Origin: a virus
Length of the DNA stretch: 64,000 nucleotides
IMG/VR virus record: IMGVR_UViG_3300005529_000004
Coordinates: 25,260 to 89,259 of that record
Direction: 5' to 3' (one strand)
The position numbers were made by a program, and so were the translations under genes. Numbering within the stretch: position 1 is the stretch's first letter; each line of letters opens with the position of its first letter. Below, one piece after another: positions 55,055-64,000 of this stretch. The notes beneath the pieces were generated by a model. The model was not told the DNA's origin. It made no database searches and saw only the letters and a program-made list of their open reading frames with translations.

Positions 55055-57858
55055 TGCCCGAACTCGGCAAGGCAACCTACTGGCTCGTCCTCAACACGGA
55101 GGAGTACAACCAGGGCTGGAAGCAGGCCCAGGCGACCGCGACAACGGCTACGGACGCGATCGACAAGCAGCTCACCGGGACGGAGGAGCAGCTTCAGCTC
55201 TTCGGCACGACCGCGATGGAGACCGGCGGCAAGGTTTCCGCCGCTGCGGACGAGATGGCCGGGTCGATGGAGGGCGCGGCCGCAAAGGTGGACGAGAGCA
55301 CGGCTGCGATGAGCGGCGGTATGAAGCGCGCGGGCGCTGCCTCGACGCTGGCGGCTGGGGAGAGTGCCGCAGCGTGGCGGAAGAGCACCGCGTCGCTGGC
55401 GGCGGCGGGCAAGCAGAGCATGAAGATGGCGGGCATGGCCGGTCTCGGCCTGGCCTATTTCGTCATCAAGGAGGGCGTGAAGACGCTCAAGGCGAACAAC
55501 CTCGCGCAGCTCCAGCTCAACAACGCGGTCAAGCAGTCCGGCGACATTCAGAACATCAACATCCCGACGATCAGCAGGCTCGCCGACACTTGGATGAAGG
55601 TGGACGGCCAGCAGCGCGCCGTCACGCTGTCGATCGCTGGGATGCTGACCAACTTCCAGCTCATCCGCAACGAGGCCGGGAAGGGCAACGATGTCTTCGA
55701 CCGCTCGGTCAACGTCATCGGTGAGATCTCCGCGAAGATGCAGTCGCTCGGCAAGAACATCAAGACGCCGATGCTCTCCATGATGATCGGCCGCATGCTG
55801 ACCGATCCGGCGAAGGGCATGGCTGCGGCCGGACGCGCCGGAATCAAGTTCTCCGAGACACAGATGGCCGTGGTCAAGCATCTCATCGCGGCCAACAAGG
55901 GCTTCGAGGCGCAGAAGTACATCCTCGGCATCCTGGAGAAGACCTACAAGGGCGCGGGTAAGACGCTCGGCGACTCCTTCACGGGCCAGTGGAACAAGAT
56001 CAAGACGCAGTTCGGCGAGGCCAGCGCGAAGCTCATGACCACGGCGCTGCCGTTCTTCAAGATTCTCGTCGGCTGGCTGGTCAAGGGCGCGACCTGGCTC
56101 TCGAAGCACGTCCAGCTCGTGAAGGCGCTCATCATCGGTTTCGGCGTTCTCTACGGAGTCATCAAGACCCTGGAGATCGCAGCGGCCATCTTCGAGATGA
56201 TCCTGTCGCCCGAGGAGCTGATCGTCGCCGGAATCGCTGCCCTGGTCGCGGTGTTCGTGCTCGCGGTCAAGTACCCGAAGCTGCTTGAGCAGGGACTGGA
56301 AGCAGTAGGCGTCAAGGCGAGTACGGCGAAGAAGATCGTGATGGACCTGCGGAAGGCGTTTGCCTGGGTCCGCATGGAGGCGTTGAAGCTCTGGCCGACG
56401 ATCAAGAAGGCGTTTGAGGCGATCGTCAGCGCGGTCGAGGCAGCGATCGGTCTCATCCGAAAGCACTGGGACGAGATCATGAAGTTCATCAAGATCTACG
56501 TGGACTGGCTGGTGAACTCGATCAAGAACGACCTGCAGATCGTCATCGGCATCTTCCACTTCGTCGGCGACATCCTGCGCGGCAACTGGGGCAACCTCGT
56601 CCACGACCTGGGGCAGATCTTCTGGGGCCTGGTGGACCAGCTCAAGAACGTCGGAAACACCATGATTAAGCTCTTCGAGGCTGTCGGCTCCGCCATCTGG
56701 AACACCATGAAGAGCACGGCGCAGGCCGTCGCCAACGCCTTTATCTCGGCGCTCAACTGGGTCTCGGACATGATCTCGAAGATTCCCATTCCGACGATCC
56801 GCATCCACCACATCCTCGGCATCCCCGTACCCGAGCCGGGCATCACCCACCTCAAGATGGGCCACATCGGGCAGGTCCACTGGGCCGGGCCGTCTGGCCA
56901 CGTGACGACGCATCAGTCGGTGCCCCACGGGATCGGCGCCGGGCATCGCGGTGGCGGCGCGGCGGGGCTGCACGGCGGCAAGAAGGACACCACGAAGATT
57001 CCGGGGTCGAGGTTCGGAGGCGGCGGAATCGGCGGCGTCAATGCAGGCATCGGCAACCTCAAGACCGGCAGCATGACGAAGGCCAAGAAGAAGAAGGGCG
57101 CCAAGCTGGGCGCGGGTGGCATCCTCGGACCCGAGTGGGCAATCCTCTCGATGGGCCTCGACAAGGCCGAGCTGACGAAGGGCCTCGCCGACGACAAGCG
57201 CGCGCTCGACGCCGAGGAGAGGTTCCTCAAGCGCGTGCTCGACAACCACAAGAACAGCCTGAAGATGCGGATGGCGGCGGCGAAGGCTCTGGCCGAGGTC
57301 AACAAGAAGCTCACGTCGCTGCAGGCACAGGTCGTCAAGAACGAGAACCAGACGTTCAACGACCGCATGGCGATCGAACTGGCGAAGGCGTCGCTCCTGG
57401 GCGGAGCGGCAGGCGCCGCGAAGACGGCAGCGGTGCAGGCACAGATTCGCAAGCACGAGCTGGCTATGTACACGGCCGAGGAGGACGCGCTCAAGAAGCG
57501 TCTGAAGGACAAGACGCTCACGCTCCACCAGCAGGCGGAGCTGTGGAAGCAGATCGCGTCCATCGACAAGAAGCGTATCGCGCTGGCGAAGCAGGCGAAC
57601 GCCGATGCCGCTGCCTCGGCGAAGGAGCTGCAGGCAGTCATGGAGCTGCGCGGGTCCTTCTTCTCGGAGTTCGCGGGCAACATCTTTGGCGAGTCTGCAG
57701 GCGGCGGTCTGAGCCTCTCGGTCAACCAGCCTGGCAACGCGCCGTCGAAGACGGTCAAGATCAACCAGAACAACGTCCACCACGAGATTCCGAAGAACCG
57801 GCACTACCACGCTGACCAGGCGCGGCGTCTGTCGCAGGGAGCCTTCGCGGGGATGTAA
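55054..57858 (+). CDS. Tape measure protein
   Basis: The longest gene of the window, 934 aa. N-terminal coiled helices (KATYWLVLNTEEYNQGW), a hydrophobic middle (LIIGFGVLYGVIKTLEIAA and AGIAALVAVFVLAVKYP) and Trp-rich helices, then a Gly/His linker (GHVTTHQSVPHGIGAGHRGG) and a long charged C-terminal coiled coil. It determines tail length; at about 1.5 angstrom per residue a 934-aa protein suggests a tail near 140 nm. GTG overlaps the preceding TAG. Confidence 0.9.
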   Translation: MPELGKATYWLVLNTEEYNQGWKQAQATATTATDAIDKQLTGTEEQLQLFGTTAMETGGKVSAAADEMAGSMEGAAAKVDESTAAMSGGMKRAGAASTLAAGESAAAWRKSTASLAAAGKQSMKMAGMAGLGLAYFVIKEGVKTLKANNLAQLQLNNAVKQSGDIQNINIPTISRLADTWMKVDGQQRAVTLSIAGMLTNFQLIRNEAGKGNDVFDRSVNVIGEISAKMQSLGKNIKTPMLSMMIGRMLTDPAKGMAAAGRAGIKFSETQMAVVKHLIAANKGFEAQKYILGILEKTYKGAGKTLGDSFTGQWNKIKTQFGEASAKLMTTALPFFKILVGWLVKGATWLSKHVQLVKALIIGFGVLYGVIKTLEIAAAIFEMILSPEELIVAGIAALVAVFVLAVKYPKLLEQGLEAVGVKASTAKKIVMDLRKAFAWVRMEALKLWPTIKKAFEAIVSAVEAAIGLIRKHWDEIMKFIKIYVDWLVNSIKNDLQIVIGIFHFVGDILRGNWGNLVHDLGQIFWGLVDQLKNVGNTMIKLFEAVGSAIWNTMKSTAQAVANAFISALNWVSDMISKIPIPTIRIHHILGIPVPEPGITHLKMGHIGQVHWAGPSGHVTTHQSVPHGIGAGHRGGGAAGLHGGKKDTTKIPGSRFGGGGIGGVNAGIGNLKTGSMTKAKKKKGAKLGAGGILGPEWAILSMGLDKAELTKGLADDKRALDAEERFLKRVLDNHKNSLKMRMAAAKALAEVNKKLTSLQAQVVKNENQTFNDRMAIELAKASLLGGAAGAAKTAAVQAQIRKHELAMYTAEEDALKKRLKDKTLTLHQQAELWKQIASIDKKRIALAKQANADAAASAKELQAVMELRGSFFSEFAGNIFGESAGGGLSLSVNQPGNAPSKTVKINQNNVHHEIPKNRHYHADQARRLSQGAFAGM

Positions 57859-58364
57859 TGAGCGAGGTCGGCGTTCCTATGACGCTCTCCTCCTCGGCGG
57901 GCACGGTCACCTTCAACGACCTGGATCACGGGGCGGGCCTCGGTCTCCCGGCAGACAACGGCTACCTCGTTCAGTCGGTCATCGGCAACGAGCAGCCGGG
58001 CCTCCGCACGCCGAACGAGAACCGGCCGCACAAGGGTGGTGGCATGATCCACCCGTTCTTTCGGGCCACGAAGCTGATCGTAGTCGAGGGCCTGGTAGTT
58101 GCCACGAAGCCGTGGTGCCGGTCGGTCATGCAGGACCACCTGCAGGCCGTCACCGATCCACTGCTCAAGAACGACGGCACCTTCACCTGGGCGCTCCCTC
58201 CGAAGCCCTACTCCACGACACGGTTCCACACGGTGCGGCTCTACGCGGGCGTCGAGTTCCGGGGCCAGGTCGATTCGCAGCACGGCATGAGCGCCGCGCC
58301 CAAGCTGTTCCACATTGAGATGATCGCCTACAAGCTGGGCGACGATGAAGGGGAGAACTGGTAG
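57858..58364 (+). CDS. Distal tail-type protein, 168 aa, paralog of the next gene
   Basis: DNGYLVQSVIGNEQPGLRTP, then RATKLIVVEGLVVATKPWC and QDHLQAVTDPLLK align with the same blocks of the downstream 316-aa protein (NGYLLTNIVG, ASKIIAVEGMIVATKPEY). The beta-rich fold is typical of the Dit/minor tail family. TAATG start overlap with tape measure. Probably assembles at the tail tip. Confidence 0.8.
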   Translation: MSEVGVPMTLSSSAGTVTFNDLDHGAGLGLPADNGYLVQSVIGNEQPGLRTPNENRPHKGGGMIHPFFRATKLIVVEGLVVATKPWCRSVMQDHLQAVTDPLLKNDGTFTWALPPKPYSTTRFHTVRLYAGVEFRGQVDSQHGMSAAPKLFHIEMIAYKLGDDEGENW

Positions 58365-59314
58365 TGGAAGTCGGCATCCCGACCAGCTTGCTGTCCCAGG
58401 ACTCCGGCGAGATCGTCTTCAACGTCCTCACCGGCGACGCTACCGGACAGGGCCTCTCGGGGCTGGGTGGCTCCGTCTACCCGCAGGGCCTCCCGGATGG
58501 CAACGGCTATCTGCTCACGAACATCGTCGGCGCTGACTCCGCGACGGTTCGCAACCCCTACCACGTCCGGCCGCACTCGCACGGCGGCATCGTCCACCGC
58601 TTCCACCGCGCGTCGAAGATCATCGCGGTCGAAGGAATGATCGTGGCGACGAAGCCAGAGTATCGGCAGCAGATGACCGACTGGCTGCGCCACGTCCTTG
58701 CGGACATGGTCACGGTCGGCGTATTCGGGCAGCCCTCGGACAAGGCAGGCCGCTGGTTCTGGAAGCCTGCGGCGAATCCGGCCGACCTGTCGAACCCGGC
58801 CTATCAGATCCGCTTCCACTCCGTGCATACGCTGACGGGCCTCGACGTCATCGGTCCGGCTGCATCCGAGGGCAGCTCGCCCTCCGGCGTCGCCGGTCCC
58901 AAGACCTTCACGTTCGAGCTGATCGCCGACCGGCCGGAAGCGCTGAGCTACGCGCAGGACTCCACCGACATCGACGGCTTCGGCTCCGGCTTCGTGCCGA
59001 ACGCGGGCAACACGGACACCTGGCCAGTTGTGAAGGTCTACACCGGCGGGCCGTTCACGCTGTTCGGTCCAGGCGGCTATACGCTCATCTGGGGACAGGG
59101 TCCCGACCCCGCTGGCTACTCGATCCTCGGCTCCTACATCGAGGTGGACATGCGCCGCGAGACGATGTTCTGGGACGGCGACGGAGCCAACGCGCTGCGC
59201 TATCTCGACATGGCGAACAGCGACTTCTTCTCGATCCCGCCGGGCGGCGGTGACGTCTCCGCGCTCGGAGCCAGTTCCCTCGGCGTCCTCTCGAACAGCG
59301 CGTGGGTGGGCTAG
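58364..59314 (+). CDS. Distal tail protein (Dit-like), 316 aa
   Basis: The N-terminal 170 residues match the upstream paralog; residues 180-316 form an extra beta domain (WPVVKVYTGGPFTLFG, YTLIWGQGPD, SYIEVDMRRETMFWDG) like the C-terminal galectin-like half of Dit proteins. It would link the tube to the hub and fibres. GTG start shares a base with the preceding TAG. Confidence 0.85.
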   Translation: MEVGIPTSLLSQDSGEIVFNVLTGDATGQGLSGLGGSVYPQGLPDGNGYLLTNIVGADSATVRNPYHVRPHSHGGIVHRFHRASKIIAVEGMIVATKPEYRQQMTDWLRHVLADMVTVGVFGQPSDKAGRWFWKPAANPADLSNPAYQIRFHSVHTLTGLDVIGPAASEGSSPSGVAGPKTFTFELIADRPEALSYAQDSTDIDGFGSGFVPNAGNTDTWPVVKVYTGGPFTLFGPGGYTLIWGQGPDPAGYSILGSYIEVDMRRETMFWDGDGANALRYLDMANSDFFSIPPGGGDVSALGASSLGVLSNSAWVG

Positions 59315-60616
59315 ATGCCGAACAACCCTGTCCAGTGGCGGCTGGTGCTCTGCTCGAACGAGTGGCACGGCGACCACTTCGAGAGTCACTACCTGTCGAT
59401 TCTCGACGGTATCGCGACGGGCATTCAGCTCACGTTCGGGATGAACCGCTCCGCCGAGCTGACGTTCAACGTGCCCTCCGAGGACCCGCGCGTAAACCTG
59501 CAGTACTCCGTGGACGGACTGCCCTACCTGTCCTGCGGGCTGCGCGCGGTCAAGGCATACCGACGCGTCGGCGATGGGCCGGGCGGCTGGGAGCTGAAGT
59601 TCGCCGGGCGCGTCTGGAGCCTGGAGGACCACGGCGACGGCGACACGGTGCAGACGATGGTCACCTGCTACGACCCGCTCAAGATTCTGGAGAAGCGCGC
59701 CGTCCGCGACAAGAACGGTCTCTACTTCCCGAACCCCGGCGCCGGTTCCACGTTCAACCAGATCAAGTTCTGGCGCTCGGTGGATGCGGTGCAGCCGCCG
59801 GACACAGGCGACGGTGGCGTCCATGACATCGGCGACTCGGGAGACTTCGGCGGCTCCTACATCATCAAGAGCCTCATCACGCGCACGATCAAGTATGGCA
59901 ACGGGAACCCCGGTGGTCCGTACGACCCGAAGGCTCAGTGCCACATCGACACCGGCGGCGACTGGGCGGAGACCGCGCCGCTCACGCTGACCTTCGACAC
60001 CGGCGCGACGATCATGGACGCGCTCGCGCAGATTTGCAACACCCTGACCTGCGACCTGAACATGGAGTACCTGGACGTTTTCAACGGAGTCTTCCTCCGA
60101 CTCGGAGCGACGGCTCGGCTCGGCTCCGACAACACGGCGACGATCGTCTACGCGGCTCCTCCCTACTCGGCCTCGGAGTACGACCGTACGATCTCGCTCG
60201 ACGTGATGGCGAACTACGTCCACCTCTTCGGCAAGAAGCAGAAGGGCTACGACGCCGTCGCGAAGGACGAGTCGAAGATGGAGCTGTACAACCTCATGGA
60301 GAACATCGAGAACGTCTCCGACGTCGAGCACGGGAACGTCCTCTCGAAGCTCGCGACCATGAGGCTCGCAATGCAGAAGGACCCGCGCGACCTGATCACG
60401 GTGGTACCGACGCCAGAGGATTCGCCGCTGCCCTGGAACGACTACAACCTCGGCGACACCATCACGATCCAGGCTTCAGCGAACCCGACCTTCCCGCCGA
60501 CCCGCGAGATGGTCAACGGCGTGCAGCGCGTCTATGGCTGGAAGATCACCATCGATGACGACTTCGGCGAGTACGTCTCCGAGCTGGTCGTCTCGCCGCA
60601 GGACGCCACGTCATGA
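59315..60616 (+). CDS. Tail hub / minor tail protein (Gp37-like), 433 aa
   Basis: [39 protein letters not shown] and [20 protein letters not shown] are the layout of siphovirus hub proteins that follow Dit; [20 protein letters not shown] and [16 protein letters not shown] close the fold. No enzymatic motif seen. It starts immediately after the Dit stop and its end overlaps the collagen-like fibre gene. Confidence 0.82.
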   Translation: MPNNPVQWRLVLCSNEWHGDHFESHYLSILDGIATGIQLTFGMNRSAELTFNVPSEDPRVNLQYSVDGLPYLSCGLRAVKAYRRVGDGPGGWELKFAGRVWSLEDHGDGDTVQTMVTCYDPLKILEKRAVRDKNGLYFPNPGAGSTFNQIKFWRSVDAVQPPDTGDGGVHDIGDSGDFGGSYIIKSLITRTIKYGNGNPGGPYDPKAQCHIDTGGDWAETAPLTLTFDTGATIMDALAQICNTLTCDLNMEYLDVFNGVFLRLGATARLGSDNTATIVYAAPPYSASEYDRTISLDVMANYVHLFGKKQKGYDAVAKDESKMELYNLMENIENVSDVEHGNVLSKLATMRLAMQKDPRDLITVVPTPEDSPLPWNDYNLGDTITIQASANPTFPPTREMVNGVQRVYGWKITIDDDFGEYVSELVVSPQDATS

Positions 60617-62118
60617 GCCGGTATATCAACCGGCACGACATCTTCGCGGAGGTCGGGCAGCACAGGCATCGGGTCCACAACACCGAGACGCTCACCGATG
60701 GGCCGTGGATTTACGTCGGCACCTACCCGACCGATCCGGGCACCACTCCCGATTCGCCGGTCTTCGAGAACGGCTGGGGCAACATCGGAACGCTCGACGG
60801 TGGCTCCATTACGCCGATGCGCTTCCGCTGGCGGCTCGACGGCAACATCGACATCGAAGGCGGCGTGGTCGGTGGAGCGCTCGGCACGACGATCTTCACC
60901 CTGCCTCCGGGCTGGCGGCACGACTACGAGATTCGCCTTTCGTGCGTGGACGAGTTCGACAACCACGTCACGATGCAGGTCAAGCCGACCGGGGAGGTCA
61001 TCTGGCATGGCGTCGGTGGTGGCAGCTCGGGAGCTACCGGCGCCACCGGACCGGCGGGTGGCAACACAGGCGCGACCGGCGCAACGGGCGCGACCGGCCC
61101 TGGTGGTGCAACGGGCGCGACGGGTCCGGCCGGGGCGACTGGCGCGACTGGTCCCGCAGGCGCAGACGGATCGCAGGGCGCGACGGGCGCAACGGGACCC
61201 GCCGGGTCGGGCGGCACGGGCGCAACGGGGCCTGCTGGATCGCAGGGAGCAACTGGTGCAACCGGCCCGGCCGGTTCATCGGGAGGCCAGGGCGCAACGG
61301 GCGCGGCTGGGGCTACAGGCGCCACCGGACCGGCTGGTGCCCAGGGCGCCACGGGCGCGGGTACCACGGGCGCTACTGGGCCTCCGGGCACGGACGGCAA
61401 CCCTGGCGCTACGGGCGCTACGGGGCCGCAGGGCGCTACCGGGGCGGGAAGCACCGGCGCAACCGGTCCGAGCGGCACACAGGGCGCTACAGGGGCTACA
61501 GGGCCGAACGGAGCGGCAGGCGCGACCGGCGCTACCGGGCCTGTAGGCGCCCAGGGCGCTACCGGCTCGACCGGCCCGGCCGGTTCGCAGGGAGCGACTG
61601 GCGCTACTGGCCCGCTCGGACTGCCAGGCAGTGATGGCAATCCGGGCGCGACGGGCGCCACCGGCCCGGCTGGGACGACTGGCGGGACTGGCGCCACGGG
61701 TCCCTCGGGAGGCCAGGGCAGCACGGGCGCGACCGGTCCGAGCGGTGGTCAGGGATCGACTGGTGCAACGGGGCCGTCCGGCGGTCAGGGATCGACGGGC
61801 GCAACCGGCCCTGCCGGGACGAACGGCAACACCGGAGCCACCGGCCCGGCTGGGACGAACGGAGCGACCGGCGCGACGGGTCCTCCTGGCACGGACGGGA
61901 ACCCCGGTGCAACGGGCGCGACCGGACCTGCGGGTACGGCAGGCGGAACGGGCGCGACCGGGGCAACGGGACCGGCGGGCACGAACGGCAACACCGGCGC
62001 GACCGGGCCTTCAGGAGGCCAGGGCAACACCGGCGCGACGGGTCCGCAGGGAGCGACGGGAGCCAGCTCCAGCGACAACTCACTCTACAAGCGCGTGTTC
62101 TTGATGATGGGAGGCTAG
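60613..62118 (+). CDS. Collagen-like tail fibre, 501 aa
   Basis: Residues 1-138 are a globular N-terminal domain ([50 protein letters not shown]) that probably attaches to the tail tip. Residues about 140-485 are some 115 Gly-X-Y triplets rich in Gly-Ala-Thr and Gly-Pro-Ala, a collagen triple helix. The C-terminus is [17 protein letters not shown]. The DNA repeats are near-identical in places ([12 protein letters not shown] three times around 61.7 kb), which favours length changes by recombination. Fibre for host recognition. Confidence 0.9.
   Translation: MSRYINRHDIFAEVGQHRHRVHNTETLTDGPWIYVGTYPTDPGTTPDSPVFENGWGNIGTLDGGSITPMRFRWRLDGNIDIEGGVVGGALGTTIFTLPPGWRHDYEIRLSCVDEFDNHVTMQVKPTGEVIWHGVGGGSSGATGATGPAGGNTGATGATGATGPGGATGATGPAGATGATGPAGADGSQGATGATGPAGSGGTGATGPAGSQGATGATGPAGSSGGQGATGAAGATGATGPAGAQGATGAGTTGATGPPGTDGNPGATGATGPQGATGAGSTGATGPSGTQGATGATGPNGAAGATGATGPVGAQGATGSTGPAGSQGATGATGPLGLPGSDGNPGATGATGPAGTTGGTGATGPSGGQGSTGATGPSGGQGSTGATGPSGGQGSTGATGPAGTNGNTGATGPAGTNGATGATGPPGTDGNPGATGATGPAGTAGGTGATGATGPAGTNGNTGATGPSGGQGNTGATGPQGATGASSSDNSLYKRVFLMMGG
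61019..62064 (+). repeat. Tandem coding repeats of the collagen region
   Basis: Short degenerate units coding GATGATGP and relatives repeat through this kilobase, with the longest near-identical run near 61,700-61,810. These are protein repeats, not CRISPR: spacing is coding-frame-locked with no unique spacers. Confidence 0.75.
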
Positions 62119-62157
62119 AATCGTGTGCAGTTCAGAGAACAAGGGAGGTGATGAGCG
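62116..62157 (+). promoter_or_regulatory. TAGAAT promoter with leader and ribosome binding site
   Basis: GGCTAGAAT overlaps the fibre stop codon; a 36-base leader ends in AAGGGAGGTG before the ATG at 62158. One of the leadered copies. Confidence 0.5.
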
Positions 62158-62487
62158 ATGCCACTGAAGCCACTCGGACAGTCGAAGCCTGGCGCTGGTG
62201 TGCTGACCGACGTCTACGTCGTGCCGCCGGGGTCGCAGGCTGCGATCTCGTCCGTGATGGTCTGCGAGCAGGCCGGAGGGACGACGTCCTTCCGCATCGG
62301 CGTCGCGCCTGGAGGTGCAGCCGATGACCCGAAGCACTACTTCGCCTTCGACGTGCCGATCACGTCGAACGACGTCGTGGACTTCACGCTCGGGCTGACG
62401 CTGTCCTCGGGCGACGTCCTGCGCTGCTATTCCGCTGCAGGAACGCTGAGCTTCGGCGTTTACGGCGAGGAGCTGTCCTACCCGTAG
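62158..62487 (+). CDS. Small beta-sandwich virion protein, 109 aa
   Basis: LTDVYVVPPGSQAAISSVMV and TSFRIGVAPGGAADDPKHYF, FTLGLTLSSGDVLRCYSAAG are strands of a jelly-roll-like fold. The protein sits between two fibre genes, so it may be a fibre chaperone or tip domain. ATG at 62158 preferred over an out-of-frame ATG seven bases upstream. Family not recognised. Confidence 0.72.
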   Translation: MPLKPLGQSKPGAGVLTDVYVVPPGSQAAISSVMVCEQAGGTTSFRIGVAPGGAADDPKHYFAFDVPITSNDVVDFTLGLTLSSGDVLRCYSAAGTLSFGVYGEELSYP

Positions 62488-62490
62488 GCC

Positions 62491-63513
62491 ATGAGCATTA
62501 CCCGTCTCAACCAGCTCGGCGGCGCCCAGGGCGCGACTGGCCCTCCGGGAGCTACGGGTCCCGCTGGATCGTCCCAGGGCGTCGCCGTGGACATTCAGCA
62601 CTACGCGGCTGCCGGAACCTACACCTGGACGAAGCCCTCCGGCGTGACGCTGGTCCGCGTCCTCATGTGGGGAGCTGGCGGCGGCGGAGGCGGAGGTGGA
62701 GGCACGACTGGCACCTCGCGCTCCGGCGGCGGAGGCGGCGGAGGCGGAGCGAAGGTGGACCTGACCTTCGACGCCGGAGATGCCGGATCGACGGTCACTG
62801 TCACGGTCGGCGCAGCAGGTGTCGGAGGCGGACCCGGCAACGCCGGAACGGACGGCACGAACTCGTCCTTCGGGTCACTCGTCATCGCAGGCGCAGGAGG
62901 CGGCGGTGGCGCGGGTGGCAACAGCACGAACCCGAACGGCGGAGGCGGTGGCGGCACCGGCGGTGCTGGCACGAACGGCACGGCTGGCTTCCCCGGCCTG
63001 TCGAATAGCGCGAACCAGTACGCGGGAGCTGGTGCGGGCTGCGGAGGCAACGCTGGCCAGGCTGGTCGGTCGGGTGAGTTCGGCGGCGGTGGCGGCGGCG
63101 CTGGAGCCAACGGCGGGAACGATGGGCGCAAGGCCGGAGGCAGCATTCTCGGCGGTGGCGGTGGCGGCGGTGGCGGCAACTCGTCGGCGGCGAACTCGAA
63201 CCAGGCCGGAGGCGCGGGAGGTGCAGCCGGATCGTTCCTGCCGGTCGGGGCGACCACGTTCAACGTCGGCTCCGAGACTGGTGGCGGTGGCGTCGCGGGA
63301 GGCGGAGACGGAATCGACGGCACTGCTGGCTATGGCGACTACGGCGGCGGAGGCGGTGCTGGCGGTGGCTCGAACGGAACCGGCAACGGTGGTAACGGTG
63401 GCGACGGCGGATTCCCTGGCGGTGGCGGCGGCGGCGGCGGGGCAGGTGCGACGAACCTCGGTGGCAACGGCGGCAACGGTGCCGATGGCAGGGTCACGGT
63501 GTTTTCCTGGTGA
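62491..63513 (+). CDS. Glycine-rich tail fibre with collagen-like start, 340 aa
   Basis: NQLGGAQGATGPPGATGPAG is a short collagen-type stalk, followed by YTWTKPSGVTLVRVLMWGAG and then extremely Gly-rich polyglycine-loop sequence (more than 40 percent Gly) like the polyglycine sandwich domains of some receptor-binding proteins. It ends GADGRVTVFSW. Probably a receptor-binding fibre. A partial paralog follows. Confidence 0.85.
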   Translation: MSITRLNQLGGAQGATGPPGATGPAGSSQGVAVDIQHYAAAGTYTWTKPSGVTLVRVLMWGAGGGGGGGGGTTGTSRSGGGGGGGGAKVDLTFDAGDAGSTVTVTVGAAGVGGGPGNAGTDGTNSSFGSLVIAGAGGGGGAGGNSTNPNGGGGGGTGGAGTNGTAGFPGLSNSANQYAGAGAGCGGNAGQAGRSGEFGGGGGGAGANGGNDGRKAGGSILGGGGGGGGGNSSAANSNQAGGAGGAAGSFLPVGATTFNVGSETGGGGVAGGGDGIDGTAGYGDYGGGGGAGGGSNGTGNGGNGGDGGFPGGGGGGGGAGATNLGGNGGNGADGRVTVFSW

Positions 63514-64000
63514 GCGTCACTCGGTCCAAGAGCAACTTCGGTGCCCAGGGCGCCACCGGACCGCAGGGTCCACAGGGAGCAACCGGCCCGGCCGGTTCTT
63601 CGAACCCGATCACGAACGTCCAGATCTTCAACGCGACAGGCTACTGGTATCCGCCGACCGGCTGCACGGTGGTCAAGGTCATCCTCTGGGGCGGCGGTGG
63701 CGGTGGTGGCTCCGGCCGCGCATCTGCGGCGTCGGATTCGACGGGTGGATCGGGCGGAGGCGGCGCGGCGAAGGCCGAAGCCACCTTCCGCATCTCGGCG
63801 CTGAGCAACTTCGACTTCATGGGACTGAGCAGTACGGTCTCGGTCCTGAAGCAGGTCAAGGTCACGGTCGGCAAGGGCGGCACCGGAGGCGGGTCGGTCA
63901 TCAACGCGAACGGAGTCGCGGGAGGCGCAGGAGGCACCAGCTCGTTCGGCGCCTACATCTTCGCCTATGGCGGCGGCGGTGGCGGTGGCGGCACGACGTC
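63510..64000 (+). CDS. Glycine-rich tail fibre, partial (runs off the window), paralog of 62491
   Basis: The GTG overlaps the preceding TGA (GTGA) and the frame stays open to base 64000. It begins NFGAQGATGPQGPQGATG and continues NATGYWYPPTGCTVVKVILW and polyglycine stretches, the same order as the previous protein. Duplicate fibres with shared stalk but different loops suggest receptor variation. C-terminus unseen. Confidence 0.8.
   Translation, partial: MSVTRSKSNFGAQGATGPQGPQGATGPAGSSNPITNVQIFNATGYWYPPTGCTVVKVILWGGGGGGGSGRASAASDSTGGSGGGGAAKAEATFRISALSNFDFMGLSSTVSVLKQVKVTVGKGGTGGGSVINANGVAGGAGGTSSFGAYIFAYGGGGGGGGTT

Noticed and set aside
61019-62064. Repeats resembling a CRISPR array
   Set aside because: They are in-frame collagen triplets without unique spacers or cas genes.

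Overview
The window is 64 kb of a tailed double-stranded DNA bacteriophage genome (siphovirus-like: HK97-type capsid, long tape-measure protein, tail chaperone, collagen-like fibres). It is GC-rich with very tightly packed genes, most of which overlap by 1 or 4 bases (TAGTG, TGATG, RTGA). GC content, frequent GTG/TTG starts, and many start codons 6-8 bases downstream of a TANNNT hexamer (leaderless transcripts) suggest an actinobacterial host, but this is inference. I see no integrase or repressor of lysogeny. No terminase or portal gene is visible, so the genome extends beyond both window ends.

Layout. 1-11.3 kb (leftward): DNA metabolism and regulation - family A DNA polymerase, Rnl2-like RNA ligase, an OB-like protein, a sigma-70 factor, HTH proteins, a primase-helicase with an iteron-rich upstream region (candidate origin), and a DNA methyltransferase. 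11.4-29.3 kb (rightward, then a short leftward pair): a 2H-phosphoesterase/XkdF protease fusion, small membrane proteins including a VIT-like one, two complete tRNAs, a secreted Cys-rich protein in its own transcription unit, an Rnl1-like RNA ligase plus polynucleotide kinase/phosphatase (tRNA repair), small structural proteins, a HAD-RelA/SpoT fusion, and a lysis group. 29.3-34.9 kb: a run of small zinc-ribbon and hypothetical proteins, a gamma-glutamylcyclotransferase and a methyltransferase. 35-37 kb: scaffold and major capsid protein, then tRNA-Met. 37.4-46 kb: a glycan cassette (several glycosyltransferases, epimerase, methyltransferase, PIG-L deacetylase). 46.1-50.4 kb: amidoligase, class II glutamine amidotransferase, ATP-dependent DNA ligase and a GGDEF diguanylate cyclase. 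50.5-64 kb: head-tail connectors, tail tube, tail chaperone with a likely +1 frameshift, tape measure, distal tail and hub proteins, collagen-like and glycine-rich fibres; the last gene runs off the right edge.

How it fits together. A dispersed promoter module, partly identical over 67 bp, lies in front of the OB-like gene (leftward), the GGCT operon, the amidoligase/amidotransferase operon and the DNA ligase/GGDEF operon, which makes a phage regulon; the encoded sigma factor is the obvious candidate reader. Most structural and accessory genes instead follow a GGTAGACT-type hexamer placed for leaderless transcription. The most notable contents are the amidoligase-GATase-GGCT set, two nucleotide-signal enzymes (a RelA/SpoT-like domain and a GGDEF enzyme with an intact inhibition site), and an RNA-repair kit. 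No stretch longer than about 300 bases lacks a gene; the longest gap (9573-9865) holds the candidate origin.
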